DNA of 64,000 nucleotides from Streptomyces caniferus (GCF_009811555.1 NZ_BLIN01000001.1:124001-188000), one strand, 5' to 3'; shown: positions 27,374 to 36,874, counted from the first letter of the stretch. A program made the numbers and translations. The notes: generated by a model from the sequence alone, not told the origin.

Positions 27374-27712
27374 CCTGCACTTTCCCGCGCTCCCCCGGCG
27401 CGGTGATCATCTTTGCGCAGAGCCGGTCCCGAGGTGCGTCCGCGCCCGGCCGGCGCCGTGATCACCGCGCCGCCGCCTCCGCCAAGGGGTGGGGACAACA
27501 TCGCGTACGGCTTTGATCATCTTGGTGCACACCGCGTGCCCACCTCTGATCGATCACGCATCCGATTTGCCCGAATTGCCCCTAACTAAATCGTGATCAA
27601 AGTCTAAAGTCCCGCCGGATTGCTGCCGAAGAGGTCAGTGACCCTTCAAACACGGATTATTCCGGCTCCCCCCAGCCGGCTTCCGTCCCCCGCCACTCCC
27701 CCAGGAGGCCCG
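27374..27712 (+). promoter_or_regulatory. 339-bp upstream region of the orphan response regulator, with regularly spaced TGATCA sites
   Basis: No gene seen. TGATCA occurs at 27404, 27459 and 27514 with exact 55-bp spacing, again at 27594, with a related palindrome TGATCGATCA at 27547. The sites at 27404 and 27514 share a longer 16-base context (TGATCATCTT-x-G-x-GCA). The start-proximal part (27580-27610) is AT-rich and suits a promoter. The ribosome site CAGGAGG precedes the GTG at 27713. Confidence 0.5.
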
Positions 27713-28375
27713 GTGTCTGTTCTCCTCGAGCAACCTTCGAGCCTGGTCGCCTACCGCCCGAACAAGCCGACGGCCATGGTCGTCGTGGCCGACCCTCGCG
27801 TCCGCTCCACCGTGACCCGCCACCTGTGGGCCCTCGGAGTGCGTGACGTGATCGAGGCGTCGTCCATCGCGGAGGCCCGTCCCCGCGTCGGCAACCCGCG
27901 CGACATCTGCGTGGCCGACGTCCACCTTCCCGACGGCTCCGGCCTCACGCTCCTGTCCGAGACCCGGGCGGCCGGCTGGCCCAACGGCCTCGCACTGTCC
28001 GCGGCCGACGACATCGGCGCCGTGCGCAACGCCCTGGCCGGCGGCGTCAAGGGCTATGTCGTCACCGGCACCCGTACCAACCTGGGCCTTCCGGGCCGTC
28101 CGGGCACCTCGCCCATCGGCGCCAACGCGGCCCGTATGCAGCGCCGTCCTCCGGGCGCCCCCGGCCACCCGGGCGGCTACCGGGAGCTGTCGGGCCGTGA
28201 GGTCGAGGTGTTGCGGCTGGTGGCGGAGGGCCAGTCCAACAAGGCCATCGGCGTCTCGATGGGGCTGTCGGCACTGACCGTGAAGAGCCACCTGGCCCGC
28301 ATCGCCCGCAAGCTCGGCACCGGTGACCGGGCCGGAATGGTGGCGGTCGCACTGCGCACCGGGATCATTCACTGA
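27713..28375 (+). CDS. Orphan LuxR-type response regulator
   Basis: The GTG at 27713 follows CAGGAGG. The 220-residue protein has an N-terminal receiver-like domain (MVVVADPRVRSTVTRHLWALG, the likely phospho-Asp in CVADVHLPDGSGLTLL, and lysine in GVKGYVV), a Gly/Pro linker, and a C-terminal LuxR helix-turn-helix (LSGREVEVLRLVAEGQSNKAIG then LTVKSHLARIARKLG). The acidic pocket is reduced compared with standard receivers, so it may act without phosphorylation. No kinase is adjacent. Its fixed place between DUF3000 and RNase D in Streptomyces suggests a housekeeping role. Confidence 0.88.
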   Translation: MSVLLEQPSSLVAYRPNKPTAMVVVADPRVRSTVTRHLWALGVRDVIEASSIAEARPRVGNPRDICVADVHLPDGSGLTLLSETRAAGWPNGLALSAADDIGAVRNALAGGVKGYVVTGTRTNLGLPGRPGTSPIGANAARMQRRPPGAPGHPGGYRELSGREVEVLRLVAEGQSNKAIGVSMGLSALTVKSHLARIARKLGTGDRAGMVAVALRTGIIH

Positions 28376-28393
28376 CCGTCCATCCGACCGGCT

Positions 28394-28425
28394 CGCCCGT
28401 CGAGGGAACGTTCCCTCGACGGGCG
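28394..28425. terminator. Perfect 32-bp palindrome after the response regulator
   Basis: CGCCCGTCGAGGGAAC and its exact reverse complement abut to form a 32-bp perfect palindrome between the response regulator stop (28375) and the RNase D start (28453). It may terminate the first gene, or be an operator for the second. Confidence 0.6.
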
Positions 28426-28452
28426 ACGTGCATACACAGATACCCTTGACTG

Positions 28453-29727
28453 GTGACCGACGCCCAAAAGACCGCAGCAGACACGACACTGCGAGCGACC
28501 GGAGACTCGCCTCCGGATTCCCGACCGGCGCCGGTCCCTCTCCTGGAGCCCCGCGAGGGCATCCCCCCGGTGACCGCCACCGACGAGGCGCTCGCCGAGG
28601 TCGTGGCCGCCTTCGCGGCGGGCACGGGTCCGGTGGCCGTCGACGCCGAGCGGGCCTCGGGCTACCGCTACGGCCAGCGCGCCTACCTCGTACAGCTGCG
28701 CCGCGAAGGCGCCGGCAGCGTGCTGATCGACCCGGTCGGCTGCCCCGACCTGTCGGCGCTGGGCGAGGCGATCGGCGACGCCGAGTGGGTGCTGCACGCC
28801 GCCACCCAGGACCTGCCGTGCCTGCGTGACATAGGGATGCTCCCCACCCGGCTGTTCGACACCGAGCTGGCCGGACGGCTGGCCGGCTTCGCCCGGGTGG
28901 GCCTGGGGGCCATGGTCGAGAACGTCCTCGGCTTCGCCCTGGAGAAGGGACACTCCGCCGTCGACTGGTCCACCCGCCCGCTGCCCGAGCCCTGGCTGCG
29001 CTATGCCGCGCTCGATGTCGAGCTGCTGGTGGATCTGCGCGACGCGCTGGAGGAGGAACTGGAACGGCAGGGGAAGCTGGAGTGGGCCCGGCAGGAGTTC
29101 GCGGCGATCGCCGCCGCTCCCCCGCCGCCGCCCCGCAAGGACCCCTGGCGCCGTACCTCCGGCATGCACAAGGTCCGCCGACGCCGTCAGATGGCGGTCG
29201 TACGGGAGCTGTGGACGGCCCGCGACCAGGTGGCCCAGCGGCGCGACGTCTCACCCGGCAAGGTGCTCGGGGACGCCGCGATCGTGGAGGCGGCGCTGAA
29301 CCTGCCGCCGAACAGCCACGCACTGGCCGCACTGCCCGGCTTCGGCCACCGCATGGGCCGCCGGCAGCTGGAGCAGTGGCAGGCCGCCGTCGACCGCGCC
29401 CGCGCGCTGGCCGAGAACGAGCTGCCGCAGCCCGGCCAGCCGCTCAACGGGCCGCCGCCGCCCCGCTCCTGGGCCGACAAGGACCCGGTCGCCGCGGCCC
29501 GGCTCTCGGCCGCCCGCGCGGCCGTCACCGCGCTCGCCGAGAACCTCAATCTCCCGCAGGAGAACCTGATCACCCCGGACACGGTGCGCCGGCTGTGCTG
29601 GGAGCCGCCGGCCGAGCCGAGCCAGGAGTCGGTCGCCGAGGTGCTGTCGGGGCATGGCGCCCGTCCGTGGCAGATCGAGCAGGTCGCCCCGCTGCTCACC
29701 GAGGCGCTGCTGACGGACGGCGGCTGA
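28453..29727 (+). CDS. rnd: Ribonuclease D-like 3'-5' exonuclease with HRDC domain
   Basis: The GTG at 28453 gives 424 residues. The exonuclease DEDD motifs are present: VAVDAERASGYRY (D-x-E), WVLHAATQDLPCL, and RYAALDVELLVDLRD with the conserved Tyr and Asp. An HRDC helical domain follows (MAVVRELWTARDQVAQRRDVSPGKVLGDAAIVEAA). RNase D trims tRNA and other stable RNA 3' ends. It lies next to the orphan regulator gene in the order usual for the genus. Confidence 0.9.
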   Translation: MTDAQKTAADTTLRATGDSPPDSRPAPVPLLEPREGIPPVTATDEALAEVVAAFAAGTGPVAVDAERASGYRYGQRAYLVQLRREGAGSVLIDPVGCPDLSALGEAIGDAEWVLHAATQDLPCLRDIGMLPTRLFDTELAGRLAGFARVGLGAMVENVLGFALEKGHSAVDWSTRPLPEPWLRYAALDVELLVDLRDALEEELERQGKLEWARQEFAAIAAAPPPPPRKDPWRRTSGMHKVRRRRQMAVVRELWTARDQVAQRRDVSPGKVLGDAAIVEAALNLPPNSHALAALPGFGHRMGRRQLEQWQAAVDRARALAENELPQPGQPLNGPPPPRSWADKDPVAAARLSAARAAVTALAENLNLPQENLITPDTVRRLCWEPPAEPSQESVAEVLSGHGARPWQIEQVAPLLTEALLTDGG

Positions 29728-29970
29728 CGCCTTCGGCACGGCGGTGCGGACCCCGCACCGCCTGCCGTCGTCCGCTCCGTGCGCCGTGGCCGGCGTCACC
29801 GTTCGCCGTGGCGGCGGGATCGTCTCCCGCCGCCACGGCGCGGCACCGGGACGGTGCGGGACCGACACCGTGTGTCCCGGTCGGAGGGAAGGCATCGGAG
29901 TGCTCCGGGAGAGGAGCCCCAGGGAGAGGCGGCCGGATTCCCGAGCCCGTCGGGAATCCGGCGTCGCCCC

Positions 29971-30645
29971 TCAGTCCTGGTTGACGTGCATGTACAGGAC
30001 CTTGCGGTTGGTCGCGTCGATCCCGTAGGTCGTCTCGTTCCAGTTGTCGGGGGTCACGACGCCCACGGTCCAGGCCACCGCGTCGCTCCCGTTCTGGGCA
30101 TCGCCGAGTTCGACGGTGGTGACGGTGCCCTTGGTCTTGTCGGTGGCCGTCTGCGCGGCCTGCTGGGCCGTGACCTTGGCCTTGGACAGCCGGGCGGCCA
30201 GCTGCTGCTTGTCGCCGGAGTCGTCCGACTCGCTGCGCGGCTGCTCGGCCTTTCCGGAGACCGCGTCGACGCGGACGGAGTGCACCGTCCCGTCGGTCGT
30301 CGCGACCGCGGTGCTCCAGTAGGGGCTGGCGGGTGAGCCCTTGAGCTCCGCGGCGATCACCTCCGAGGCGGGGACGGCCGCGACCGCCGCCTTCATCGCC
30401 TGCTCGTAGCCCACCTTGGCCTTCGGGATCAGGGCCTTGCGCTGCGCCTGCTCCGCGTTGAGCGAGGTGCTCGGGGAGGCGGGGGCGGAGGCGGGCACCG
30501 GCCGCGCGGGGGCCTTGTCCTTCTCGCTGTTCCCGCAGCCCGACAGCAGCGCGCCCGCGGCGGCGACGGCGCAGACCAGACCGATCGCGCGCGGGCCCGC
30601 CGGACGCCCGCACCGGGTCACGACACCACTCCTGTTCGTATCCAT
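29971..30645 (-). CDS. Secreted lipoprotein with PepSY-like repeats
   Basis: The 224-residue protein has a signal sequence with lipobox LLSGC and a Pro/Ala linker, then two regions resembling PepSY modules (AQRKALIPKAKVGYEQAMKAAVAAVPASEVIAAELKG ... VHSVRVDAVSGKAEQ; later KVTAQQAAQTATDKTKGTVTTVELG ... YGIDATNRKVLYMHV). PepSY proteins are thought to inhibit or modulate extracytoplasmic peptidases. It should be anchored to the outer face of the membrane. It is convergent with RNase D and divergent from the beta-oxidation operon. Confidence 0.8.
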   Translation of the reverse strand: MDTNRSGVVTRCGRPAGPRAIGLVCAVAAAGALLSGCGNSEKDKAPARPVPASAPASPSTSLNAEQAQRKALIPKAKVGYEQAMKAAVAAVPASEVIAAELKGSPASPYWSTAVATTDGTVHSVRVDAVSGKAEQPRSESDDSGDKQQLAARLSKAKVTAQQAAQTATDKTKGTVTTVELGDAQNGSDAVAWTVGVVTPDNWNETTYGIDATNRKVLYMHVNQD

Positions 30646-30893
30646 ATGGGCACTTTAAGTGTGTGATGGGATGAATTGCGCCAAGACCCGACCGTATTCA
30701 GTCGTTTTTGATCATCCCGTTCCGCCGCTTGCCGCGTCCTCGCCCCGCCAGAGGCCCTCCTGTCCGGTGTGACGTTCACCGCTCCGGGCGGTGGGGGTGT
30801 GCAGCTTGGTTACCCGTAAGTAGCATGTCGGGTGTGAAGCGTCCCCCGGGGCGCCCCGCAGCAGTGCCATCCCGCACCTGGAGGAGAGCCAAC

Positions 30894-32120
30894 GTGCCTC
30901 GTACCGCTAGGGACGTCGTCTTCGTCGACGGCGTCCGCACCCCGTTCGGCAAGGCGGGCCCGAAGGGCATCTACCACGAGACCCGCGCCGACGATCTCGT
31001 CGTGAAGGCCATCCGGGAGCTGCTGCGCCGCAACCCGGCCCTGGACCCCGCGAAGATCGACGAGGTCGCCATCGCCGCCACCACCCAGATCGGTGACCAG
31101 GGCCTGACCCTCGGCCGGACCGCCGGCATCCTCGCCGGCCTCCCGCAGTCGGTGCCCGGTTACTCCATCGACCGCATGTGCGCCGGTGCGCTGACCGCCG
31201 TGACCGCCACCGCCGGCTCCATCGCCTTCGGTGCGTACGACGCCGTCATCGCCGGCGGTGTCGAGCACATGGGGCGCCACCCCATGGGCGAGGCCGTCGA
31301 CCCCAACCCGCGGTTCGTCAGCGAGAAGCTGGTCGACCAGTCGGCCCTGTTCATGGGCATGACGGCGGAGAACCTCCACGACCGCTACCCGCACATCACC
31401 AAGCAGCGCGCCGACGAGTACGCCGTGCGCTCGCAGGAGAAGGCGGCGAAGGCGTACGCGAACGGGAAGATCCAGCAGGACCTGGTCCCGATCTCGGTGC
31501 GCAACACCAACGCCGAGGTCGGCGAGACCGGCTGGGGCCTGGTGACCGCCGACGAGCCGATGCGCCCGGGGACCACCCTGGAGAACCTCGCGGGTCTCAA
31601 GACGCCGTTCCGTACCCACGGCCGCGTCACGGCCGGTAACGCCGCGGGTCTCAACGACGGCGCGACCGCCTCGATCCTCGCCTCCGAGGACTTCGCCCGG
31701 GAGCACGACCTCCCGGTCAAGATGCGTCTGGTCTCCTACGCCTTCGCGGGCGTCGAGCCCGAGGTCATGGGCTACGGCCCGATCCCGGCCACCGAGAAGG
31801 CGCTCGCCAAGGCGGGCCTCGGCATCGGTGACATCGACCTGTTCGAGGTCAACGAGGCGTTCGCCGTGCAGGTGCTCGCCTTCCTCGACCACTACGGCAT
31901 CGCCGACGACGACGCGCGCGTCAACCAGTACGGCGGCGCCATCGCCTTCGGCCACCCGCTGGCCTCCTCCGGCGTCCGGCTGATGACCCAGCTGGCCCGG
32001 CAGTTCGAGGAGCAGCCGGAGGTCCGCTACGGCCTGACCACCATGTGCGTCGGCTTCGGCATGGGCGCGACGGTCATCTGGGAGAACCCGAACCACAAGG
32101 ACGCCGGAGGCAGCAAGTGA
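30894..32120 (+). CDS. fadA: Acetyl-CoA C-acyltransferase (beta-oxidation thiolase)
   Basis: The GTG at 30894 follows GGAGGAG. The 408-residue protein has the thiolase cysteine in DRMCAGALTAV, histidine in GHPLASSG and the second cysteine in MCVGFGMG. It forms a GTGA-overlapping operon with the multifunctional FadB gene, which makes it the last-step thiolase of fatty-acid beta-oxidation. It differs clearly from the thiolase at 22787. Confidence 0.93.
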   Translation: MPRTARDVVFVDGVRTPFGKAGPKGIYHETRADDLVVKAIRELLRRNPALDPAKIDEVAIAATTQIGDQGLTLGRTAGILAGLPQSVPGYSIDRMCAGALTAVTATAGSIAFGAYDAVIAGGVEHMGRHPMGEAVDPNPRFVSEKLVDQSALFMGMTAENLHDRYPHITKQRADEYAVRSQEKAAKAYANGKIQQDLVPISVRNTNAEVGETGWGLVTADEPMRPGTTLENLAGLKTPFRTHGRVTAGNAAGLNDGATASILASEDFAREHDLPVKMRLVSYAFAGVEPEVMGYGPIPATEKALAKAGLGIGDIDLFEVNEAFAVQVLAFLDHYGIADDDARVNQYGGAIAFGHPLASSGVRLMTQLARQFEEQPEVRYGLTTMCVGFGMGATVIWENPNHKDAGGSK

Positions 32121-34249
32121 GCACCACCACCGCCGAACTTCTGAAGGGTGCGGCCGAGCTGTTCCCGGACGAGGTCGTCACCCAGGCGCACGTCCGCCAC
32201 CTCGACCTGCCGTACGGCGCGGGCAAGTTCGCCCTGATCACGCTGGACAACGGCTTCGACCACACCAAGCCGACCACCTTCGGCCCCGGCTCGCTGGCGA
32301 ACCTCAACGCCGCGATCGACCAGGTCGAGAAGGAGGCCGCGGACGGCGACATCGTCGGCGTCGGCCTCACCGGCAAGCCGTTCATCTTCGCGGTGGGCGC
32401 CGACCTCAAGGGCGTCGAGCTGCTGAAGCAGCACGAGGACGCGCTGGCCATCGGCAAGGGCGGCCACGAGGTCTTCAAGCGGCTCTCGAAGCTCGCCGTA
32501 CCGACCTTCGCGTACTACAACGGTGCCGCGATGGGCGGTGGCGTCGAGGTCGGTCTGCACTGCTCCTACCGCACCGTCTCCAAGGCCCTCCCGGCCTTCT
32601 CGCTGCCCGAGGTCTTCCTCGGTCTCGTCCCGGGCTGGGGCGGCTGTGCGCTGCTGCCGAACCTCATCGGCGCGGACAAGGCCGTCTCGGTCATCATCGA
32701 GAACTCGCTCAACCAGAACAAGCAGCTCAAGGGCAAGCAGGTCTTCGACCTCGGCATCGCGGACGCGATCTTCGAGGGTGCGGACTTCCTGGAGCAGTCG
32801 CTGATCTGGACCGCGAACGTCCTCAAGGGCGACGTGACCGTCGAGCGTCCCGAGATCGACCGCGGTGAGGCCTGGGACCAGGCCGTCGCCAAGGGCAAGT
32901 TCATCGCCGACGGCAAGGTGCACGGCGCCGCCCCGGCCGCCTACCGCGCGCTGGACATCATCGCCGCCGCCAAGAGCGGCGACCTGCAGGCCGGTTTCGA
33001 CGCCGAGGACCAGGCCCTGGCGGACCTGATCATGGGTGGCGAACTCCGCGCCGGCATCTACTCGTTCAACCTGGTGCAGAAGCGTGCCAAGCGGCCCGCC
33101 GGTGCGCCGGACAAGAACCTGGCCCGTCCGGTCAGCAAGGTCGGTGTCGTCGGCGCCGGTCTGATGGCCTCGCAGCTGGCCCTGCTCTTCCTGCGCCGTC
33201 TGGAGGTGCCGGTCGTGCTGACCGACATCGACCAGGAGCGCGTCGACAAGGGTGTGGGCTACGTCCACGCCGAGATCGACAAGCTGCTCGGCAAGGGCCG
33301 CATCAACCAGGACAAGGCCAACCGCCTCAAGGCCCTGGTCTCCGGTGTCCTGGACAAGGCCGAGGGCTTCTCCGACGCCGACTTCATCATCGAGGCGGTC
33401 TTCGAGGAGATCGGCGTCAAGCAGACGGTGTTCGCGGAGGTGGAGGCCGTCGCCCCGGCGCACGCCATCCTCGCCACCAACACCTCCTCGCTGTCGGTCA
33501 GCGAGATGGCCTCGAAGCTGAAGCACCCCGAGCGGGTCGTCGGCTTCCACTTCTTCAACCCGGTCGCGATCCTCCCGCTGCTGGAGATCGTGCGCGGCGA
33601 GAAGACCGACGACGCCTCGCTGGCCACCGCCTTCGCGGTCGCCAAGAAGCTGAAGAAGACCGCGGTGCTCACCAAGGACGCCCCGGCGTTCGTGGTCAAC
33701 CGCATCCTGACCCGCTTCATGGGCGAGATCCAGAACGTCATCGACGAGGGCACCCCGGTCGAGACGGCGGAGAAGGCCATCGAGCCGCTCGGCCTGCCGA
33801 TGTCGCCGCTGGTGCTGCTGGAGCTGGTCGGCCCGGCGATCGGTCTGCACGTCTCCGAGACGCTCAACCGCTCGTTCCCGGACCGCTTCACGGTCTCCCC
33901 GAACCTCAAGGCCGTCGTCGAGGCCGGCAAGCGCGGCTTCTACGTCTACGACTCCGGCAAGCCGGAGCTGGACCCCGAGGTCGCGGCGCTCCTCAAGCAG
34001 GGCGACTCGGTGCTGACGGAGGACCAGGTCCGCGACCGCGTCCTGGACGCCGTGGCGCAGGAGATCGGCCTGATGCTGGACGAGGGCGTGGTCGCCGAGG
34101 CGCAGGACATCGACCTGTGCCTGATCACCGGCGCCGGCTGGCCCTTCCACCTGGGCGGCATCACGCCGTACCTGGACCGCGCGGGCGTCTCCGAGCGGGT
34201 GCGGGGCAAGAAGTTCCTGGCCCCGGGCATCGCGAGCGTCCCCGCGTAA
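32117..34249 (+). CDS. fadB: 3-hydroxyacyl-CoA dehydrogenase/enoyl-CoA hydratase, FadB-type fusion
   Basis: The GTG at 32117 overlaps the fadA stop by four bases. The 710-residue protein has an N-terminal crotonase domain (IFAVGADLKG oxyanion strand, YNGAAMGGGVEVGLHCSYR, FSLPEVFLGLVPGWGG with both catalytic glutamates) and, from about residue 335, an NAD-binding hydroxyacyl-CoA dehydrogenase domain (VGVVGAGLMASQLALLFLRR, GFHFFNPVAILPLLEIVRG with the catalytic histidine). It carries out the hydration and oxidation steps of beta-oxidation and works in complex with the FadA thiolase. Confidence 0.95.
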   Translation: MSTTTAELLKGAAELFPDEVVTQAHVRHLDLPYGAGKFALITLDNGFDHTKPTTFGPGSLANLNAAIDQVEKEAADGDIVGVGLTGKPFIFAVGADLKGVELLKQHEDALAIGKGGHEVFKRLSKLAVPTFAYYNGAAMGGGVEVGLHCSYRTVSKALPAFSLPEVFLGLVPGWGGCALLPNLIGADKAVSVIIENSLNQNKQLKGKQVFDLGIADAIFEGADFLEQSLIWTANVLKGDVTVERPEIDRGEAWDQAVAKGKFIADGKVHGAAPAAYRALDIIAAAKSGDLQAGFDAEDQALADLIMGGELRAGIYSFNLVQKRAKRPAGAPDKNLARPVSKVGVVGAGLMASQLALLFLRRLEVPVVLTDIDQERVDKGVGYVHAEIDKLLGKGRINQDKANRLKALVSGVLDKAEGFSDADFIIEAVFEEIGVKQTVFAEVEAVAPAHAILATNTSSLSVSEMASKLKHPERVVGFHFFNPVAILPLLEIVRGEKTDDASLATAFAVAKKLKKTAVLTKDAPAFVVNRILTRFMGEIQNVIDEGTPVETAEKAIEPLGLPMSPLVLLELVGPAIGLHVSETLNRSFPDRFTVSPNLKAVVEAGKRGFYVYDSGKPELDPEVAALLKQGDSVLTEDQVRDRVLDAVAQEIGLMLDEGVVAEAQDIDLCLITGAGWPFHLGGITPYLDRAGVSERVRGKKFLAPGIASVPA

Positions 34250-34268
34250 GGACGCACGGATCACCACG

Positions 34269-34300
34269 GCGCGGGCCGGCTCGGCGGAGCCGGCCCGCGC
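34269..34300 (+). terminator. Terminator of the fadA-fadB operon
   Basis: Perfect 14-bp GC stem GCGCGGGCCGGCTC / GAGCCGGCCCGCGC with a GGCG loop, 19 bases after the fadB stop. Confidence 0.8.
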
Positions 34301-34386
34301 TGTCGTGTGCCGGGAAACGTCCGGCCCGGTCCGCCGGGCCCGCCCCACGGCACGGACGGCCCCGCCCGGCATGGGAAGGTGGCGGC

Positions 34387-34779
34387 ATGGATTCCTTGGT
34401 CGTGGTCGATGCCGCCAATGTCGTCGGCTCGGTGCCGGACGGCTGGTGGCGGGACCGGCACGGCGCGGCGGAGCGGCTGCGCGACGCCCTGGCCGCGTAC
34501 GCCGGCACGGGACTGCCCGGTCTGGTCGCGCCCCCTGTGGAGCTGGTCCTGGTGGTGGAGGGCGCGGCGCGCGGAGTGGAATCCGTGGACGGCGTACGGG
34601 TGGTGCCGGCGAGCGGCAGCGGCGACGACCGGATCGTGCAACTGGTGGCGGAGGAGTGCGGCGACCGGGACTGTCTGGTGGTCACCGCGGACCGCGAGCT
34701 GCGCGCACGTGTCCAGGCCCTGGGGGCCCGGGTGACGGGCCCGCGCGCGGTGTGGGGGCGGGAGCGCGGCGAGGCCTGA
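34387..34779 (+). CDS. Small PIN/NYN-like nuclease-fold protein
   Basis: The 130-residue protein starts SLVVVDAANVVGSVPDGWWRDR, with acidic D-A-A-N typical of NYN/YacP-like PIN folds, and continues with SGDDRIVQLVAEECGDRDCLVVTADRELRARVQALG, which holds the second and third acidic residues. These metal-dependent folds usually cleave RNA. Homologues in Streptomyces are sometimes labelled NTP pyrophosphohydrolase, for which I see no support. It lies alone between the fad operon and a two-component system. Confidence 0.7.
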   Translation: MDSLVVVDAANVVGSVPDGWWRDRHGAAERLRDALAAYAGTGLPGLVAPPVELVLVVEGAARGVESVDGVRVVPASGSGDDRIVQLVAEECGDRDCLVVTADRELRARVQALGARVTGPRAVWGRERGEA

Positions 34780-34790
34780 CCGCCGAGCCG

Positions 34791-35438
34791 TCAGGGCCTG
34801 TTCAGGTAGGCGAGGACGGCGAGGACACGGCGGTTGTGGTGGTCGTCGTCGGTGATGCCGAGCTTGCCGAACATGGAGGTGGTGTACTTGCTGATGGCGC
34901 TGTCGCTGAGGAAGAGACGCCGGCCGATGGCCTGGTTGGACAGCCCCTCGGCCATGAGGCCGAGCACGGAGTGCTCCCGCTCGGTGAGCCCTTCGAGGCG
35001 CCGTTGGGAGGTCCCGCCGGCCAGCAGTTTGGCGATGACGGCCGGGTCCATGGCGGTCCCGCCCCCGGCGACGCGTTCCAGGGCGTCGATGAACTGATCG
35101 GCGTCGAACACGCTCTCCTTGAGGACATAGCCGATGCCGCCGGAGCCGTCGGCCAGGAGCTCGCGGGCATAGAGCTGTTCCACGTGCTGGGACAGGATCA
35201 GGACGGGCAGGCCGGGCAGTTGGCCGCGGGCCGCAAGAGCCGCCCGCAGGCCCTCGTCCGAGTGCGTCGGCGGCATGCGGACATCGACGACCGCGGCATC
35301 CGGCCGCCACTTCAGCAGCGCCTCCAGCGTCCCGGGTCCGGTGGTCGCCGTCGCCACCACCTGGTGGCCGTAGGCCTCGATGAGGCGGACCAGCCCGTCG
35401 CGCAGGAGGTAGAGGTCTTCGGCTACGACGATTCGCAT
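34791..35438 (-). CDS. LuxR/NarL-family two-component response regulator
   Basis: The 215-residue protein has a receiver domain (MRIVVAEDLYLLRDGLVRLIE with the acidic pair, phospho-Asp in DAAVVDVRMPP, lysine in GYVLKES) and a C-terminal LuxR helix-turn-helix (LTEREHSVLGLMAEGLSNQAIGRRLFLSDSAISKYTTSMFGKLGI). It pairs with the sensor kinase encoded directly upstream. The kinase's restored reading frame would overlap this start by 13 bases, as expected for a coupled pair. Confidence 0.92.
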   Translation of the reverse strand: MRIVVAEDLYLLRDGLVRLIEAYGHQVVATATTGPGTLEALLKWRPDAAVVDVRMPPTHSDEGLRAALAARGQLPGLPVLILSQHVEQLYARELLADGSGGIGYVLKESVFDADQFIDALERVAGGGTAMDPAVIAKLLAGGTSQRRLEGLTEREHSVLGLMAEGLSNQAIGRRLFLSDSAISKYTTSMFGKLGITDDDHHNRRVLAVLAYLNRP

Positions 35439-36681
35439 GGCACCATCATCCTGGCCCGGGTGGGACCGCCGGCCGGGCTGGTGATCTCCAGCGTTCCGTC
35501 GAAGACCGCGAGCCGGCGGCGCAGCCCCGCGAGTCCACCGCCGGGGCGCACCTCGGCCCCGCCCCGGCCGTCGTCCTCGACGTCGACGACGAGGGCGGTA
35601 CCGTCCGGACGACGGAGATCCGCGCCCGGGTCGCCCGGGCGTGCTTGACCGCGTTGGTGACCAGTTCGGCGATCCCGAAGTACAGGGCGGACTCGATCGG
35701 CGGGTCCGGGCGGAGCCGGAGGTCGGCGCTGACCGCCACTTCGAGCGGGCTGTCCAGGGCGAAGGCGCGCACGGCGGCGACGAGGCCTCGCTCGCTCAGT
35801 ACCGGCGGGCTGATGCCGCTGACCAGTTCGCGCAGCTCGGTCAGTGACGTGGCGGCGCCCGCCCGCGCCTCCCGCATCAGCTCCTTGGCCCGGTCGGGGT
35901 CACTCTCCATCAGCTTCTCCGCGGTCGCCAGGGAGAGCCCGAGCCCGACCAGGCGCGCCTGCGCCCCGTCGTGCAGGTCCCGCTCGATCCGGCGGATCTC
36001 GGCGGCCTGCGCGACCGTCGTATCGGCGCGCTGGGCGGTCAGTTCGGCCACCCGTTCCGCCAGCGCCATCGCAGCCGACGCGCGCAGGAAGCGCACGGCC
36101 ACCGGCTCGGCGCACCGCCAGGCGTAGGGGGCGGTGGCGAGGGCCACGGCCAGGCCGAGCGCCCCGATTCCGCGCGCGGCGAGGCCCGGGTGGCCGAGCC
36201 CGAGGACCGCCGCGGCCGCCCCGGCCGGCGGGAGCGCGGCGACCACGCCCGCGGTGACCGGTGCGAGCGCCGTGAACCGCAGGTCGCGCCAGTTGGCGGG
36301 GTCACGCCGGCGCAGCCGCCACTTCTGGTCCAGGAGGGCGTCACGGCTGGTGCGTTCGTAGCCGAAGCCGTTCCACCAGTAGCCGGTGGACATCCGCGTC
36401 ACCGGACCGGCCTGCCGGTACCCGGCGGGTATGACGGTGGCGGTCCACGTCGCGACGAGGAAGCGGAACATCCGGCAGACCGGGCGGGCCAGGGCGAGCG
36501 TGCCCACGCACACCAGCACGCACGGCGCCGCCCACGACCACGGGTTTCCCGCACCCCACCGGATCCCCAGCGCCACGGCGCCGGCCCACACGGCGGGGAC
36601 CAGCATGCTGACGACCACCACGGCGCACGCGCGCACGAACCCCACGCAGGCGCTTGCCGCCCACGCTCTCAGCTGTCGCAT
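35426..36681 (-). pseudogene. NarL-type sensor histidine kinase with a frameshift in the ATPase domain
   Basis: The start is ATG 36681 with GAGGAAG upstream. The protein has membrane segments at the N-terminus and middle, the phosphorylated histidine in IRRIERDLHDGAQARLVGLGLSLA, and the ATPase N-box ALYFGIAELVTNAVKHA. After ARISVVR the frame goes to a Ser/Pro-rich non-homologous end at 35446. The correct continuation (DGTALVVDVEDDGRGGAEV, then GGGLAGLRRRLAVFDGTLEI, the G1 and G2 boxes) is present one frame over and ends at 35426. One missing base near 35606 explains this. As read, the kinase lacks its ATP-binding glycine boxes and should be inactive. An indel in the assembly is equally possible. 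Confidence 0.8.
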
Positions 36682-36874
36682 GATTCTTCCTCTTCCCTCC
36701 GGCTCGGTGGTCCCACTGTGCGCCGCCGTGAGCCCGTTTCCCCCCCGGACCGGCCCCGAAGTGGGTCTGGCCCCACCCACCCGTACGTCCAGGCCGATAC
36801 CGCCCCTCCCCTGTGCTTCCTAGCGTCGACACCACACCGGACAACGCACCGGCCGCACAAGGGAAGAAGGAACC

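Noticed and set aside
32027..34372. A 781-codon minus-strand frame opposite fadB
   Set aside because: Antisense shadow of a confidently identified gene with Leu/Asp/Val-rich nonsense composition.
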